Below are positions 53,335 through 61,564 of a stretch of DNA of 64,000 nucleotides, one piece after another. How positions within the stretch are numbered: the first letter of the stretch is position 1; each line of letters begins with the position of its first letter. Source of the DNA: a virus; IMG/VR virus record IMGVR_UViG_3300046536_000256, positions 169,284 through 233,283 of that record, one strand, 5' to 3'. A program made the position numbers and the translations under genes. The notes beneath the pieces are model-generated. The model was given only the letters and a program-made list of their open reading frames with translations, was not told where the DNA came from and made no database searches.

Positions 53335-54549
53335 ATGATGGAAGTAATGTTGAGCACCGTTCCCCGCGGAGGGTTAGCGGATAACAGTGATTTACCATTT
53401 CCGGCAGGGACTCCCTTTAAAGGTGTTGTAAGAACCACCGACTTCATTACCGGGGATGCTTTGGCAACGGCAATTGCTTTGACCCTCGGTACCTCTAAGG
53501 ACAGCGATGCGGGCTGGCTACACTTCATTGACCCCGACACCAGCCTAGAGTTCTACGTTGCCAAGAAGACCATGCGGTACAATTTGAGTTGGGAGCAAAT
53601 CAACGCCGCGCAAATCAACAAAGAAATCACCATCAATGGTGATGTCTACATCTGTCGTTTCATCACCTCGATGGTTAACCCTAACCTAGCGGTATCCGAC
53701 GCTAACGCCGGTGGTGAATGGAACACGTACATGTACCCACTCTACGGCGGGGATAGAAGGGCTGAGCTTCCAGCAGGAACTCCTGTTTGGGGGTATTACA
53801 CTGCGGATATGCTGGGTATTTCGCCTATTAAGCAGTCGTCGGGTAACGGCCTCCACTCTGTTTGTTCCGAGCCTGTTACTAACGGCGGGCACGCTACTCG
53901 GGGCGACACGTGGACTAACTCCAGTGTTCCTTGCATCATGGGGTTGTGGTATGTCGTAACGAACACCCCACAAGTCTGGTATGGCTGGCGTCCGGTCTTG
54001 GTGAAGAAGTCTACTTTGCCACCGAGTGTCTACCAGGGTGTAGTTTCTGCTGCTTCGTTTATTACACCGTCTGCTCTGTCTACTCTGGTCAGTTACAGCT
54101 TCGGTACCTTGATGGACGACGCCACCCCATGGCTACACTTCAAGGAAACGAATGGCAAAGAAGTCTGGGTCGCTCAAAAGTCTATCCGCGATAAGTGTAC
54201 TCGTGCCAGTCTGAACACTGCTGGGTTGGGTAACACGGCCGCCGGTAAACTGGTGACGATTGGTGGTAAGAACTATAAATGCCGCCTGTTGACTGAGGCG
54301 GAATGGAACCGCTACATGTACGGCGTGTATGACAACAGCACTGTTACTGTGAACACACAGTTCTGGGCTCAGTTCAGCAACACCGACCTGACCGTAGGTA
54401 ACAACGCTGTGGTTGCAGGTGGGTTAGCACACACCTATGACGGTACTACTCGTGGTTACCCTAACATTTCTGCGGCTTGGGCAACCAACGACGGTTCTCC
54501 AGGAACTTCTGGCTATGCCTGGCGACCAATTCTCGAACTGGTCCCTTAG
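53335..54549 (+). CDS. Tail adhesin with two tandem modules, paralogue A
   Basis: 404 residues. Residues about 25-215 and 220-404 are two copies of one module: each begins (F/Y)xGVVxxxxFIT..AL, holds WLHF and EW(N)xYMY, and ends YxWRPxL. The closing WRPILELVP is like C-type lectin-type or formylglycine-enzyme-like sugar-binding folds in composition, though I claim no family. Close relative of 55804..57060 on the other strand. Probably a receptor-binding protein following the long fibre. The start aligns with the paralogue's (MMEVML against MIETLL). Confidence 0.75.
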   Translation: MMEVMLSTVPRGGLADNSDLPFPAGTPFKGVVRTTDFITGDALATAIALTLGTSKDSDAGWLHFIDPDTSLEFYVAKKTMRYNLSWEQINAAQINKEITINGDVYICRFITSMVNPNLAVSDANAGGEWNTYMYPLYGGDRRAELPAGTPVWGYYTADMLGISPIKQSSGNGLHSVCSEPVTNGGHATRGDTWTNSSVPCIMGLWYVVTNTPQVWYGWRPVLVKKSTLPPSVYQGVVSAASFITPSALSTLVSYSFGTLMDDATPWLHFKETNGKEVWVAQKSIRDKCTRASLNTAGLGNTAAGKLVTIGGKNYKCRLLTEAEWNRYMYGVYDNSTVTVNTQFWAQFSNTDLTVGNNAVVAGGLAHTYDGTTRGYPNISAAWATNDGSPGTSGYAWRPILELVP

Positions 54550-54579
54550 CGGCTGAAATAATCAATGTAAGGAGTCAGC

Positions 54580-55236
54580 ATGACTATTGTTACAAGTACT
54601 ACTCGTTTGATCGAATCTGACAGCAAGGCTTATCCCCTTTACCTGGCCAACATGGCTACCTACGCCCCCAACACCTGTTTCGGGGCTACTGTTGACTCCG
54701 ATCTTTTGATCGCGTTCGGCATGGAAGTCGTCCATGAAACGGCGCAACCTATCGGCGACGTGATCACCGAAGGGCCGCCGGAACTTCGTCCGGACGGTAA
54801 CTGGTACCAGACGTGGGTAACTCGTTCGTTCAGTGAAGTCGAGTTGACTGACAAACTGGCCGAGCGTAAGGCAGTCCTGCTGGTGCAAGCAGAAACATTG
54901 CGAGTAACCGCCTTTGCTATCGGGTTCCCTTACACCTTCCCGGATAACAACGTTTATCACGTACAGGTACGGGCCTCTGACCGCGGTAACATCTCCGACA
55001 TGCGCACCATCGCTAAAGAGATGATCGAGGCTAACCAACCGATGACCTTTCCGTTCCGCGTGTACGAGAACATTCCCGTCGGACTGAGTGCTGAAGAGAT
55101 GGTCGCTTTGGCAAACCGTACCTTCCAACAGGTTGTGGCGGGGTATCAGGTTGGCTGGGATTACAAGGATGCGATCACCGCTGCTACGTCTTTCGAAACA
55201 CTTCCCGCTGCACCAACGGTCTTCTTCACCATGTAA
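54580..55236 (+). CDS. Tail-fibre accessory protein with DUF4376-like C-terminus, 218 aa
   Basis: Good binding site (AAGGAGTCAGC). After an N-terminal part of about 100 residues, the sequence ERKAVLLVQAETLRVTAF, then VYHVQVRASDRGNISDM and LSAEEMVALANRTFQQVVAGY resembles the DUF4376 segment found C-terminally in many phage tail-fibre assembly proteins. It sits between the two adhesin paralogues, in the place of a fibre chaperone. Confidence 0.68.
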   Translation: MTIVTSTTRLIESDSKAYPLYLANMATYAPNTCFGATVDSDLLIAFGMEVVHETAQPIGDVITEGPPELRPDGNWYQTWVTRSFSEVELTDKLAERKAVLLVQAETLRVTAFAIGFPYTFPDNNVYHVQVRASDRGNISDMRTIAKEMIEANQPMTFPFRVYENIPVGLSAEEMVALANRTFQQVVAGYQVGWDYKDAITAATSFETLPAAPTVFFTM

Positions 55237-55270
55237 AGATAACCCCCTAGTCTGTAATGGAGTTTGAACG

Positions 55271-55735
55271 ATGAGTACCTTTACCGGATTTAGCGCAATC
55301 GAACAGCTTCAATATGACAAACTTGCCAGTGCCATGTATGGCAAGGATATCTGGGACCTCATACCAGGGTTTCGTTATTACATCGGTAGTGTGGATTCCG
55401 GTAAGTACGTCGATGTAGAAACTGGATTCAAAACGGATGGCGCAACCATCCCTCGGTTTCTGTGGTGGATACTTCCGCCAATGGGTGAGTACAGTCAGGC
55501 GTGCACATTGCACGATAAACTGTGCCAGACGTACAAGGTTATACAAGTCATAAATGGCATCCCGACAGAAGTGGCGATCACCCGTAAAGAGGTCGATCGT
55601 ATCTTGAAGGAATCCATGGATGTACTTGAAGTCAAGCCTTGGAAAAAAGTCTTCATCATGACTGGCGTTAATATCTACCGCATTGTTAAAAACCCCACCG
55701 CTCCAAAGACCCCGTACCAAAGTTATGCTGCTTAG
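55271..55735 (+). CDS. DUF1353-type protein, 154 aa
   Basis: GFKTDGATIPRFLWWILPP followed by YSQACTLHDKLCQ is the DUF1353 signature (DxASIPR..., then HD). The family is common near phage tail and lysis genes and its function is unknown; the conserved Asp, His-Asp pair could be catalytic. GGAG lies before the ATG. Last gene of the plus-strand fibre module. Confidence 0.8.
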   Translation: MSTFTGFSAIEQLQYDKLASAMYGKDIWDLIPGFRYYIGSVDSGKYVDVETGFKTDGATIPRFLWWILPPMGEYSQACTLHDKLCQTYKVIQVINGIPTEVAITRKEVDRILKESMDVLEVKPWKKVFIMTGVNIYRIVKNPTAPKTPYQSYAA

Positions 55736-55748
55736 TGTTTGATCGAAT

Positions 55749-55786
55749 ATAACCCCTCCTACCCCGCAAAGGGTAGGAGGGGTTAT
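55749..55786. terminator. Bidirectional hairpin terminator
   Basis: Perfect 16-bp stem ATAACCCCTCCTACCC with loop CGCAAA between convergent 55271..55735 and 55804..57060. Confidence 0.85.
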
Positions 55787-55803
55787 AGTTGTTTCAAGCG
55801 GAC

Positions 55804-57060
55804 TTAAGGAACAAGTTCCAGAATAGGTCTCCAGCCGTAGCCTGGTTGTACAGAACTCGCAGGCTGATACCAGATACCCATGAACCCAGGATACCCACGC
55901 AACACGTACCCGCCCTGCGTACTGGCCTCTTGACAGGTAATAAGTTCGTAGTTCGTGGTTCCGCCATCCCAGCCCATATCAGCCGGGGCGTAGTTAGCCC
56001 ACGCCAAAGCAGCGCCACCAGCATACGAGGTAGTAACCCGTGAGAAGTAAGCGTCGTATTCACCGCCGGCTGTGTTAGTCGGGTTAGCCCCGCTACCACC
56101 GGTCATCAGACGAACCTTATACGTCAACCCGCCAATAACAACGGTCTTCGTACCAGTCACCGCACCTAATGCACTGAGTGCTTCCCAAGTGATCGTTTTA
56201 CGGATAGGCAGCTTAGGCATATAGAACGTCTTGCCGTTGTCAACGAACTTCAACCAAGCACTGGTGTCGTTGACCAAGGTGCCCGCGGTCAATCCAATCG
56301 CGGTGGCCAGCGCTGAACCACTGATGAAGTCAGTAGACAACACCTCTCCCCTGAACGGGGTTAGCGGGATAGTGGACTTCTTCACCAGCTTAGGACGCCA
56401 GCCATACCAGTTCTGCGGAGTGTTGGCAACAATGTACCAAAGCCCCATCATGTTGTTAGTATTGGCGTTACCGCCAGAGTTACTACCTCGTGAAGCATAG
56501 TTACCGGCACTAACAGCGTCTTGGCAAATAGTTCCGCTACCAAGCTCTGTTGAGTTAACCATCGTGGCAATACCCAGCATTGCAGCCGTGTAGTTACCCC
56601 ATACCGGCGTACCCCCAGGAAAATACTGTCGGTCAGCGTTGTTGTACAACGGGTACATGAAGTGGTTCCAATCACCACCGGCGTTCGCTTGGGCTAGACC
56701 GCCGCCGGGTGTGACTAGACCGGTTAACAACTTAATAACGTAGACATCACCATTGATGGTGATTTCTTTACCGCCGTTGCTGGTAGCCGCTTCAATATTC
56801 TCCCAAGAGGCATTGTAACGGATTGGCTTCTTAGCAATGTAAAGTTCTGTGCCATCCGTGTCGATAAAGTGTAACCATCCACCCGTGCTATTTATCGACC
56901 CTCCGGCTACTAACCCACAGAAACTTGCCAGTGCGTCACCAGTAATGAAGTTAGCAGAATGGACGACTCCCTTATACGGAGTACCGGTTGGAAAAGATAC
57001 ATCGGAATCGTCGTTAGCTACAATTGGGGATACTGGTCGATTTAACAATGTTTCTATCAT
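55804..57060 (-). CDS. Tail adhesin with two tandem modules, paralogue B
   Basis: 418 residues, related over its length to 53335..54549: TPYKGVVHSANFITGDALAS, GWLHFIDTDG, WYGWRPKLVKK, and the closing GYGWRPILELVP. Two modules again, at about residues 20-215 and 225-418. It is encoded on the opposite strand, so the pair forms a large diverged inverted repeat around 54580..55735. AGAGAGAACCCTT stands before the ATG. Probably a second receptor-binding protein or an alternative version. Confidence 0.75.
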   Translation of the reverse strand: MIETLLNRPVSPIVANDDSDVSFPTGTPYKGVVHSANFITGDALASFCGLVAGGSINSTGGWLHFIDTDGTELYIAKKPIRYNASWENIEAATSNGGKEITINGDVYVIKLLTGLVTPGGGLAQANAGGDWNHFMYPLYNNADRQYFPGGTPVWGNYTAAMLGIATMVNSTELGSGTICQDAVSAGNYASRGSNSGGNANTNNMMGLWYIVANTPQNWYGWRPKLVKKSTIPLTPFRGEVLSTDFISGSALATAIGLTAGTLVNDTSAWLKFVDNGKTFYMPKLPIRKTITWEALSALGAVTGTKTVVIGGLTYKVRLMTGGSGANPTNTAGGEYDAYFSRVTTSYAGGAALAWANYAPADMGWDGGTTNYELITCQEASTQGGYVLRGYPGFMGIWYQPASSVQPGYGWRPILELVP

Positions 57061-57150
57061 AAGGGTTCTCTCTTCGTTGCAATGCAGTAATTATTTGACG
57101 GTTTATATCCTTATACTTAAGCTATAGTGGACAAGCCTATAGAGTAGACG

Positions 57151-57170
57151 CCTTTATAGGAACGAAACAA
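57151..57170 (-). promoter_or_regulatory. Possible promoter before adhesin B
   Basis: Minus strand TTGTTTCGTTCCTATAAAGG, preceded by ACTTATGTTT; resembles the flank and the TTTC..CCTATA half of the early element but lacks TATTAC. Weak. Confidence 0.35.
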
Positions 57171-57185
57171 AAACATAAGTAAAGC

Positions 57186-57218
57186 TAACCCTCTCTACCC
57201 ATTGGGTAGAGAGGGTTA
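57186..57218 (-). terminator. Hairpin terminator after 57226..57429
   Basis: Perfect 15-bp stem TAACCCTCTCTACCC with three-base loop, eight bases after the stop, closing the right-hand minus-strand operon. Confidence 0.85.
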
Positions 57219-57225
57219 TAGCCGA

Positions 57226-57429
57226 TTAGACGATTTCGAGTTCCGATTCGAAGGCTTCAACCACACTGGACAAGTCGCCGGTGAAATCATCTTCAATGCT
57301 GGAGTCCAACGAACCAACCCAGTGCTCATCCACGGGGTCAAACTTAAGGCTCATCGTGGTACGATGATCAGCGCAATGACGGGCCAGTGCTTCCAAACGG
57401 TCTTCAAGTGAAACGTTAACATGGGGCAT
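57226..57429 (-). CDS. Unknown small acidic protein, 67 aa
   Basis: MPHVNVSLEDRLEALARH then an Asp/Glu/Ser-rich half (SLDSSIEDDFTGDLSS). Last gene before the terminator. AGAGGTAGAACGC lies before the ATG. No family recognised. Confidence 0.75.
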   Translation of the reverse strand: MPHVNVSLEDRLEALARHCADHRTTMSLKFDPVDEHWVGSLDSSIEDDFTGDLSSVVEAFESELEIV

Positions 57430-57444
57430 GCGTTCTACCTCTGG

Positions 57445-57813
57445 TTAAAATTGAGATTTACGTTCTTCTTTCCAACTCACCCGGTCGTCAAAGTATTTCA
57501 ACGACCGTTTACCCAGTACCACCTGACCGCAATTCCAGCGAATCAGTTCTTTGCTTTTACATAGGATTTTTACATCCGCACGTTTAACAAAGGACAATGC
57601 TTCCCCGAGAGCATGAACATGCTTCTTCTCGAGTGCATAGAAGTAATGAATACGGGAGTTGGTAATGACCACAGCGATGGTCAAGAAATGGTCAATGACA
57701 GGGCATGGCTCATCCAGCGGCTCGATCCCATACTGAGGGAAAAAGTCAGGACGGCCGATAATCTTTAACCCATTCAGTGAACCCAGGGCAGGTTTAGGGA
57801 TCGGGGTGCTCAT
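57445..57813 (-). CDS. Unknown protein, 122 aa
   Basis: Soluble, with strand IDHFLTIAVVITNSRIHYF and a basic C-terminus (SWKEERKSQF). Two bases from the previous gene's stop, so part of the same message. Not recognised. Confidence 0.75.
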   Translation of the reverse strand: MSTPIPKPALGSLNGLKIIGRPDFFPQYGIEPLDEPCPVIDHFLTIAVVITNSRIHYFYALEKKHVHALGEALSFVKRADVKILCKSKELIRWNCGQVVLGKRSLKYFDDRVSWKEERKSQF

Positions 57814-57815
57814 GA

Positions 57816-58313
57816 CTATCTCGGGGTTTTAGTGGCAAGGTACTGCCACGGTCCATTGGTCCAGAACGTATAGTTATCCGGAAGCTCGATAAAGATCAAA
57901 CCGATCGCAACATCGAGGGTGGTGTCGCCGTGCTGGTACCGAACCGTTACCTTTTGTTTATTGCTCCTAGCTCTACCAACTAAGGTTACCTTGTAATAAA
58001 CAGGCGCGCCTTCTTGTTTCGCCGAGGGGTGTTGTTGCCAGACTTCTTTACCAGAGTAATCCTCCAGCAACTTCCGCATCCGCGCCCGCGCTTCGTTACG
58101 ACCACGAAGCTGGATCTTCACTTCAGCCTGACGTTCCAAGTGGAGGTTAGTGTTGAACTTGCGTACGTGCCACTGGAGGCGGCTGACAGAACGAACGGAA
58201 TCTAGGTGAGGATAATCGAAGCTGCTTTCTTCACCGGCCTTGGCCAGAGCGAGGAGATCGTCATACATCTCACGACTAAGTACAACCTGATGAGGGTCGT
58301 TATTCACTTTCAT
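57816..58313 (-). CDS. Unknown basic protein, 165 aa
   Basis: Start at ATG 58313 (MKVNNDPHQVVLSREMYDD), with GGGGG upstream, rather than 58346, which lies inside the previous gene. Many Arg residues in the middle (RQAEVKIQLRGRNEARARMRK), possibly nucleic-acid binding. The N-terminal phrase VVLSREMYDDLLALA looks like an antitoxin-style or ribbon helix start but is too short to assign. Confidence 0.73.
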   Translation of the reverse strand: MKVNNDPHQVVLSREMYDDLLALAKAGEESSFDYPHLDSVRSVSRLQWHVRKFNTNLHLERQAEVKIQLRGRNEARARMRKLLEDYSGKEVWQQHPSAKQEGAPVYYKVTLVGRARSNKQKVTVRYQHGDTTLDVAIGLIFIELPDNYTFWTNGPWQYLATKTPR

Positions 58314-58692
58314 GATCGCCCCCGATAACTTGGACCGCGGGCGCACGATTAAACGCGAAGTCCTGAAGAGGAATACCCAACAGGAATTGACGCAGCGCTG
58401 TTTTGGTCAGGCGGAAGTCACGATTGCCATCCTCGAACTCCGCCACTGGCTTAACCCGCAGGGTGTGAGTAAACACATCGCGCACAATCTCGATCTCGGC
58501 GATGGGGTTACCCTTCTTACCCTCGATCTTGATCACAGTACGCCCGTCGATGTTGTAGTCGTTGTACGTGAGCACAAAGCTGGAAACGACATACTTTTGT
58601 TTCGACGGATGGATAGCCTTGATAGCCTGAGCCAACGCAGCACACTTCTCAAACTCGGACAGGCGCTCGTTGCCATATGGAAGTTCTTTCAT
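58300..58692 (-). CDS. Unknown protein, 130 aa
   Basis: Alpha/beta composition with YVVSSFVLTYNDYNIDGRTVI and a basic strand; no motif. Overlaps the next gene's start by 14 bases and starts two bases after the previous stop. Confidence 0.75.
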   Translation of the reverse strand: MKELPYGNERLSEFEKCAALAQAIKAIHPSKQKYVVSSFVLTYNDYNIDGRTVIKIEGKKGNPIAEIEIVRDVFTHTLRVKPVAEFEDGNRDFRLTKTALRQFLLGIPLQDFAFNRAPAVQVIGGDHESE

Positions 58693-58694
58693 AA

Positions 58695-59234
58695 TTACAT
58701 GTCCGCTCGTGAGTAAGCCTCAGACAGATCGCCTTGTAGCGTTTCGACTTGATCTTCCAACTCTTTGATACGAGCCTGAAGTTCAAGGACCTGAGCCTGG
58801 AGAACCTTCTCGTTGCCCAGCGACGCTTCCAGATGACGAGACAGCCAGCGGATACGTTCTTTGCCGGCAGTGAGATAAACAATAGACGAAGGCTTACCCG
58901 ACATGATCGCCCGGTGTTTGTCGTCCGAACTCATGTCGCCATAAAGGAACACTTCGTTTGCCAGCTCGTCATCGGTGTGATCACCCAGACATAGATCGCC
59001 ACGTTCTTTGTTGATCAGGTTAGGGAACGTATCTTCCCGACCCTCTAGGAACCAACGCGACGAAGGAGTAGGTCCCGCCAACAAGACAGGTACACCCAGT
59101 TCAGCCAAGACATTCGCCCGAGTACTGGATTTGGTGATTTCGAGAACTTGCTCGAAGCTCAACTCTGGCATACGAAACTCCTCACCACGAATACGAAGAG
59201 TACGGCCTTTAACTGGATTAGGACGATCGCCCAT
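58695..59234 (-). CDS. Unknown protein with C-terminal coiled coil, 179 aa
   Basis: ATG 59234 (MGDRPNPVKGRTL) has AAGGAATTATTTC upstream; the frame extends to 59276 without a binding site. The last 55 residues (HLEASLGNEKVLQAQVLE, then IKELEDQVETLQGDLSEAY) are a clear heptad coiled coil. The N-terminal part is basic. Probably forms dimers. Function unknown. Confidence 0.77.
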   Translation of the reverse strand: MGDRPNPVKGRTLRIRGEEFRMPELSFEQVLEITKSSTRANVLAELGVPVLLAGPTPSSRWFLEGREDTFPNLINKERGDLCLGDHTDDELANEVFLYGDMSSDDKHRAIMSGKPSSIVYLTAGKERIRWLSRHLEASLGNEKVLQAQVLELQARIKELEDQVETLQGDLSEAYSRADM

Positions 59235-59268
59235 GAAATAATTCCTTGTGCACAAATAAGGTTGAAAG

Positions 59269-59298
59269 CCCTCCATCCCCGGTTAGGAGGACAGAGGG
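59269..59298 (-). terminator. Possible weak terminator
   Basis: Imperfect repeat CCCTCCATCC / GGAGGACAGAGGG in the 69-base gap after 59304..60119. Confidence 0.35.
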
Positions 59299-59303
59299 AT
59301 AGA

Positions 59304-60119
59304 TCAGGCAGTTGCTAATAACGTGGTTTGTTCCAGACGCTGAGCCAGTTGCTGGCGCTCGCGGGCGTTCATATGTTCAACGCAGCGAGGTGCAGCACGG
59401 CGGTCACGCTTTTCTTGCTTCTCGAGTACCCGCAGTGTGCGGTTGATTTGTGCTTTTGGATACTCGTTGAGGTCATACCCGTACACGTAGCCGTCAACAC
59501 TGATACGACAATCGTCGTGGTTCTCAGGGTCGAAGTAGATACGGCACGGCAGGTCCAGCTTATCGGCAGTACGAATGGTCGTCCGCAGGATAGTCAGGTC
59601 CTGGTGAACAGCACTCATGATCTTCGGGAAGAAGTCAGCGATGATAGCCGCAGTCTTCTCGTAGATACGAGGGCCTTTGATCAGGTTGTTGGTCAGCAGT
59701 TCGAAGACTGCTTCTTCGATGGTTATCGACGAACGCGGGATGTAGAAGGTAAACGATACGCTACCCCGCACAACAACGTAATGCGTCCGTTCAGTACACC
59801 CGATGGTGATCAAACGGAAGTCACCCTTATTACCCTCGATCATGCCATACGAAATGATCGGGTGTTCCAGTACAACCTTCAGCACGCGATCCGCTGGATC
59901 TTCATGCAGATGAGCGCGGAAGGTTGGTTTACCCGTACGCGTGACTACCCCCAACGTACGTTCTTCCGTGGACTGCGCGAAATCGTTATCGATGCCGAGG
60001 TCCGACAGCAACGAGAAAGCTTCGTCATCACACGGATGATTGGTAGCTTGCAAAACAATTGCGAGAGGACTCGCGACATAGTTGTGGCTGATCTGATTTT
60101 TCTTAGCTTGAGACTGCAT
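59304..60119 (-). CDS. Unknown protein, 271 aa
   Basis: Starts MQSQAKKNQISHNYV with AAGGAGCGGTAGC upstream. Mixed alpha/beta in the first 180 residues; C-terminus strongly basic and helical (LEKQEKRDRRAAPRC). No enzyme motif recognised. Confidence 0.78.
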   Translation of the reverse strand: MQSQAKKNQISHNYVASPLAIVLQATNHPCDDEAFSLLSDLGIDNDFAQSTEERTLGVVTRTGKPTFRAHLHEDPADRVLKVVLEHPIISYGMIEGNKGDFRLITIGCTERTHYVVVRGSVSFTFYIPRSSITIEEAVFELLTNNLIKGPRIYEKTAAIIADFFPKIMSAVHQDLTILRTTIRTADKLDLPCRIYFDPENHDDCRISVDGYVYGYDLNEYPKAQINRTLRVLEKQEKRDRRAAPRCVEHMNARERQQLAQRLEQTTLLATA

Positions 60120-60145
60120 GCTACCGCTCCTTAGTTAAATGCCTG

Positions 60146-60667
60146 TTACAACCACTTGATGCTAACGCTGCTGGGGCCAACACTTTCTTCTGGGTTTTTG
60201 ACATCGTTAAATGGATGCGTCATCCGGGTGCTGGACTTGTTGGTGTTCAGCACTTCGATTTCCCCACACAGTTCCATTTGAACGTTGTCCAGAATACGGT
60301 GTTCCTGTGTAATATGTGCGTCCCAGACTAATTTGTCTGTTGTGAGAGTTGCAGGCTTGACAACGCGCTCCTGGCCTTCGAAAACAGGTCGGTACACAAA
60401 GAAGTTCATGTGAGGGAGTTTATCCTTCTCAAAGAACCTCGCAACATTAGGGAAAACCCCAACGAAGCATGCCTCAACCGTAGGAGATACTGAAATCGCC
60501 TTCATAGGAGGCTCTGGATACGCCCAGGAGGAATCTTCCGCCTCCCCAGGTGTATCTGAGCCTGCCTGTGTCCCCGGCGTCCAGTTCCCCTCTAGGTCTC
60601 CATTAAAGCTGATATGGTACAATTGGAGACCGCAGAGTAAACGGCTACGAACGAATCGAGGAGTCAT
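60146..60667 (-). CDS. Unknown protein with ART-like start, 173 aa
   Basis: LCGLQLYHISFNGDLEG followed about 35 residues later by KAISVSPTVEACFVGVFPN resembles the first strand and the serine-containing strand of small ADP-ribosyltransferase or RNA 2'-phosphotransferase-like phage proteins. I see no confident catalytic Glu. ATGA overlap with the upstream gene. The call is tentative. Confidence 0.68.
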   Translation of the reverse strand: MTPRFVRSRLLCGLQLYHISFNGDLEGNWTPGTQAGSDTPGEAEDSSWAYPEPPMKAISVSPTVEACFVGVFPNVARFFEKDKLPHMNFFVYRPVFEGQERVVKPATLTTDKLVWDAHITQEHRILDNVQMELCGEIEVLNTNKSSTRMTHPFNDVKNPEESVGPSSVSIKWL

Positions 60668-61356
60668 TGCTCACGAACCTTTCGCAATCGCCGGAACATC
60701 TTGGCGCGTGTTTCGTCATCGAGACCAAGGCCCGACGGGATCTGGCCGATGTAGTCGGTGTGTTTCATTCGAAGCACAGGTACCGAGAGCGCTTCAATTT
60801 CTTCCTTCGTCAGCCCTTTGTTAAGGCCTCGTTCGGGGAACTTGAAACCTACGCTCTTGTTCGGGCTGGTGAGCGCCGAGACACTCGGTTCTTGTCCACG
60901 GCGGAAGCCACCGAGGAACGGTTTAACCACAACCACGTTCTTCGCTGGCTCTTGACCGGGGAACAACGGCTTACGGGAAACCGTACCAGAGCTGTGGTGA
61001 TACCACGGGCGACTGAAGTCAGCAATCTTCCCCCGCAGCTCCTGTCGGTTGATCTGCACACGATCCTGGTTAAGGATGCGTTGTGGTTCTTTGATGGCAA
61101 GGAAATCGTTAGGACGCGCGTAGTGTTGCTCGTCACGCTCCAGCTTGTACATCATGGTGACTTCACGCTGATACAGGTCGGCTTCATTATCCATCACGAC
61201 CTCACCGGCGAAATCACCGGCATAGTAGTAACGTGGCTGGGTGATCATCGCCTTGCGGCCATCGGTGCTTTCGCCAGCAACGTTGGTATCTTTAATAATA
61301 AACCCGCCAACCACCAATTGGTTAAAGCGGATCCCCAGACCGGTTGTGCTTTTCAT
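60664..61356 (-). CDS. Unknown basic protein, 230 aa
   Basis: ATG 61356 (MKSTTGLGIRFNQ) with GGAGAAC upstream, preferred over 61380. The Gly/Arg/Pro-rich middle looks flexible (FLGGFRRGQEPSVSALTSP), and the end is basic (RAKMFRRLRKVREQ). Overlaps the previous gene by 35 bases. Not recognised. Confidence 0.74.
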   Translation of the reverse strand: MKSTTGLGIRFNQLVVGGFIIKDTNVAGESTDGRKAMITQPRYYYAGDFAGEVVMDNEADLYQREVTMMYKLERDEQHYARPNDFLAIKEPQRILNQDRVQINRQELRGKIADFSRPWYHHSSGTVSRKPLFPGQEPAKNVVVVKPFLGGFRRGQEPSVSALTSPNKSVGFKFPERGLNKGLTKEEIEALSVPVLRMKHTDYIGQIPSGLGLDDETRAKMFRRLRKVREQ

Positions 61357-61564
61357 AATAGTTCTCCAAGACCTTGTCAATATGTTCCCGAGAGGGATGA
61401 GTCATTTCGCGTTGCTTGCGACTTCTGTAATCAAAGCCACCGTTCCATACCACCCAGCCCGCCACAATAAGCCGACTCTGGATAAAGTACACCAGAGCAG
61501 GTTTGGGCCGGTTGTGGTAGTACATCTGATTCATTACAATCCCGAGTGTGTTAGCTAGCCTCAT
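61322..61564 (-). CDS. Unknown basic protein, 80 aa
   Basis: ATG at 61564 forms an ATGA overlap with the previous stop; Met11 is an alternative. One moderately hydrophobic stretch (ALVYFIQSRLIVAGWVVW, about residues 23-40) may be a membrane anchor. Basic C-terminus. Confidence 0.65.
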   Translation of the reverse strand: MRLANTLGIVMNQMYYHNRPKPALVYFIQSRLIVAGWVVWNGGFDYRSRKQREMTHPSREHIDKVLENYYEKHNRSGDPL

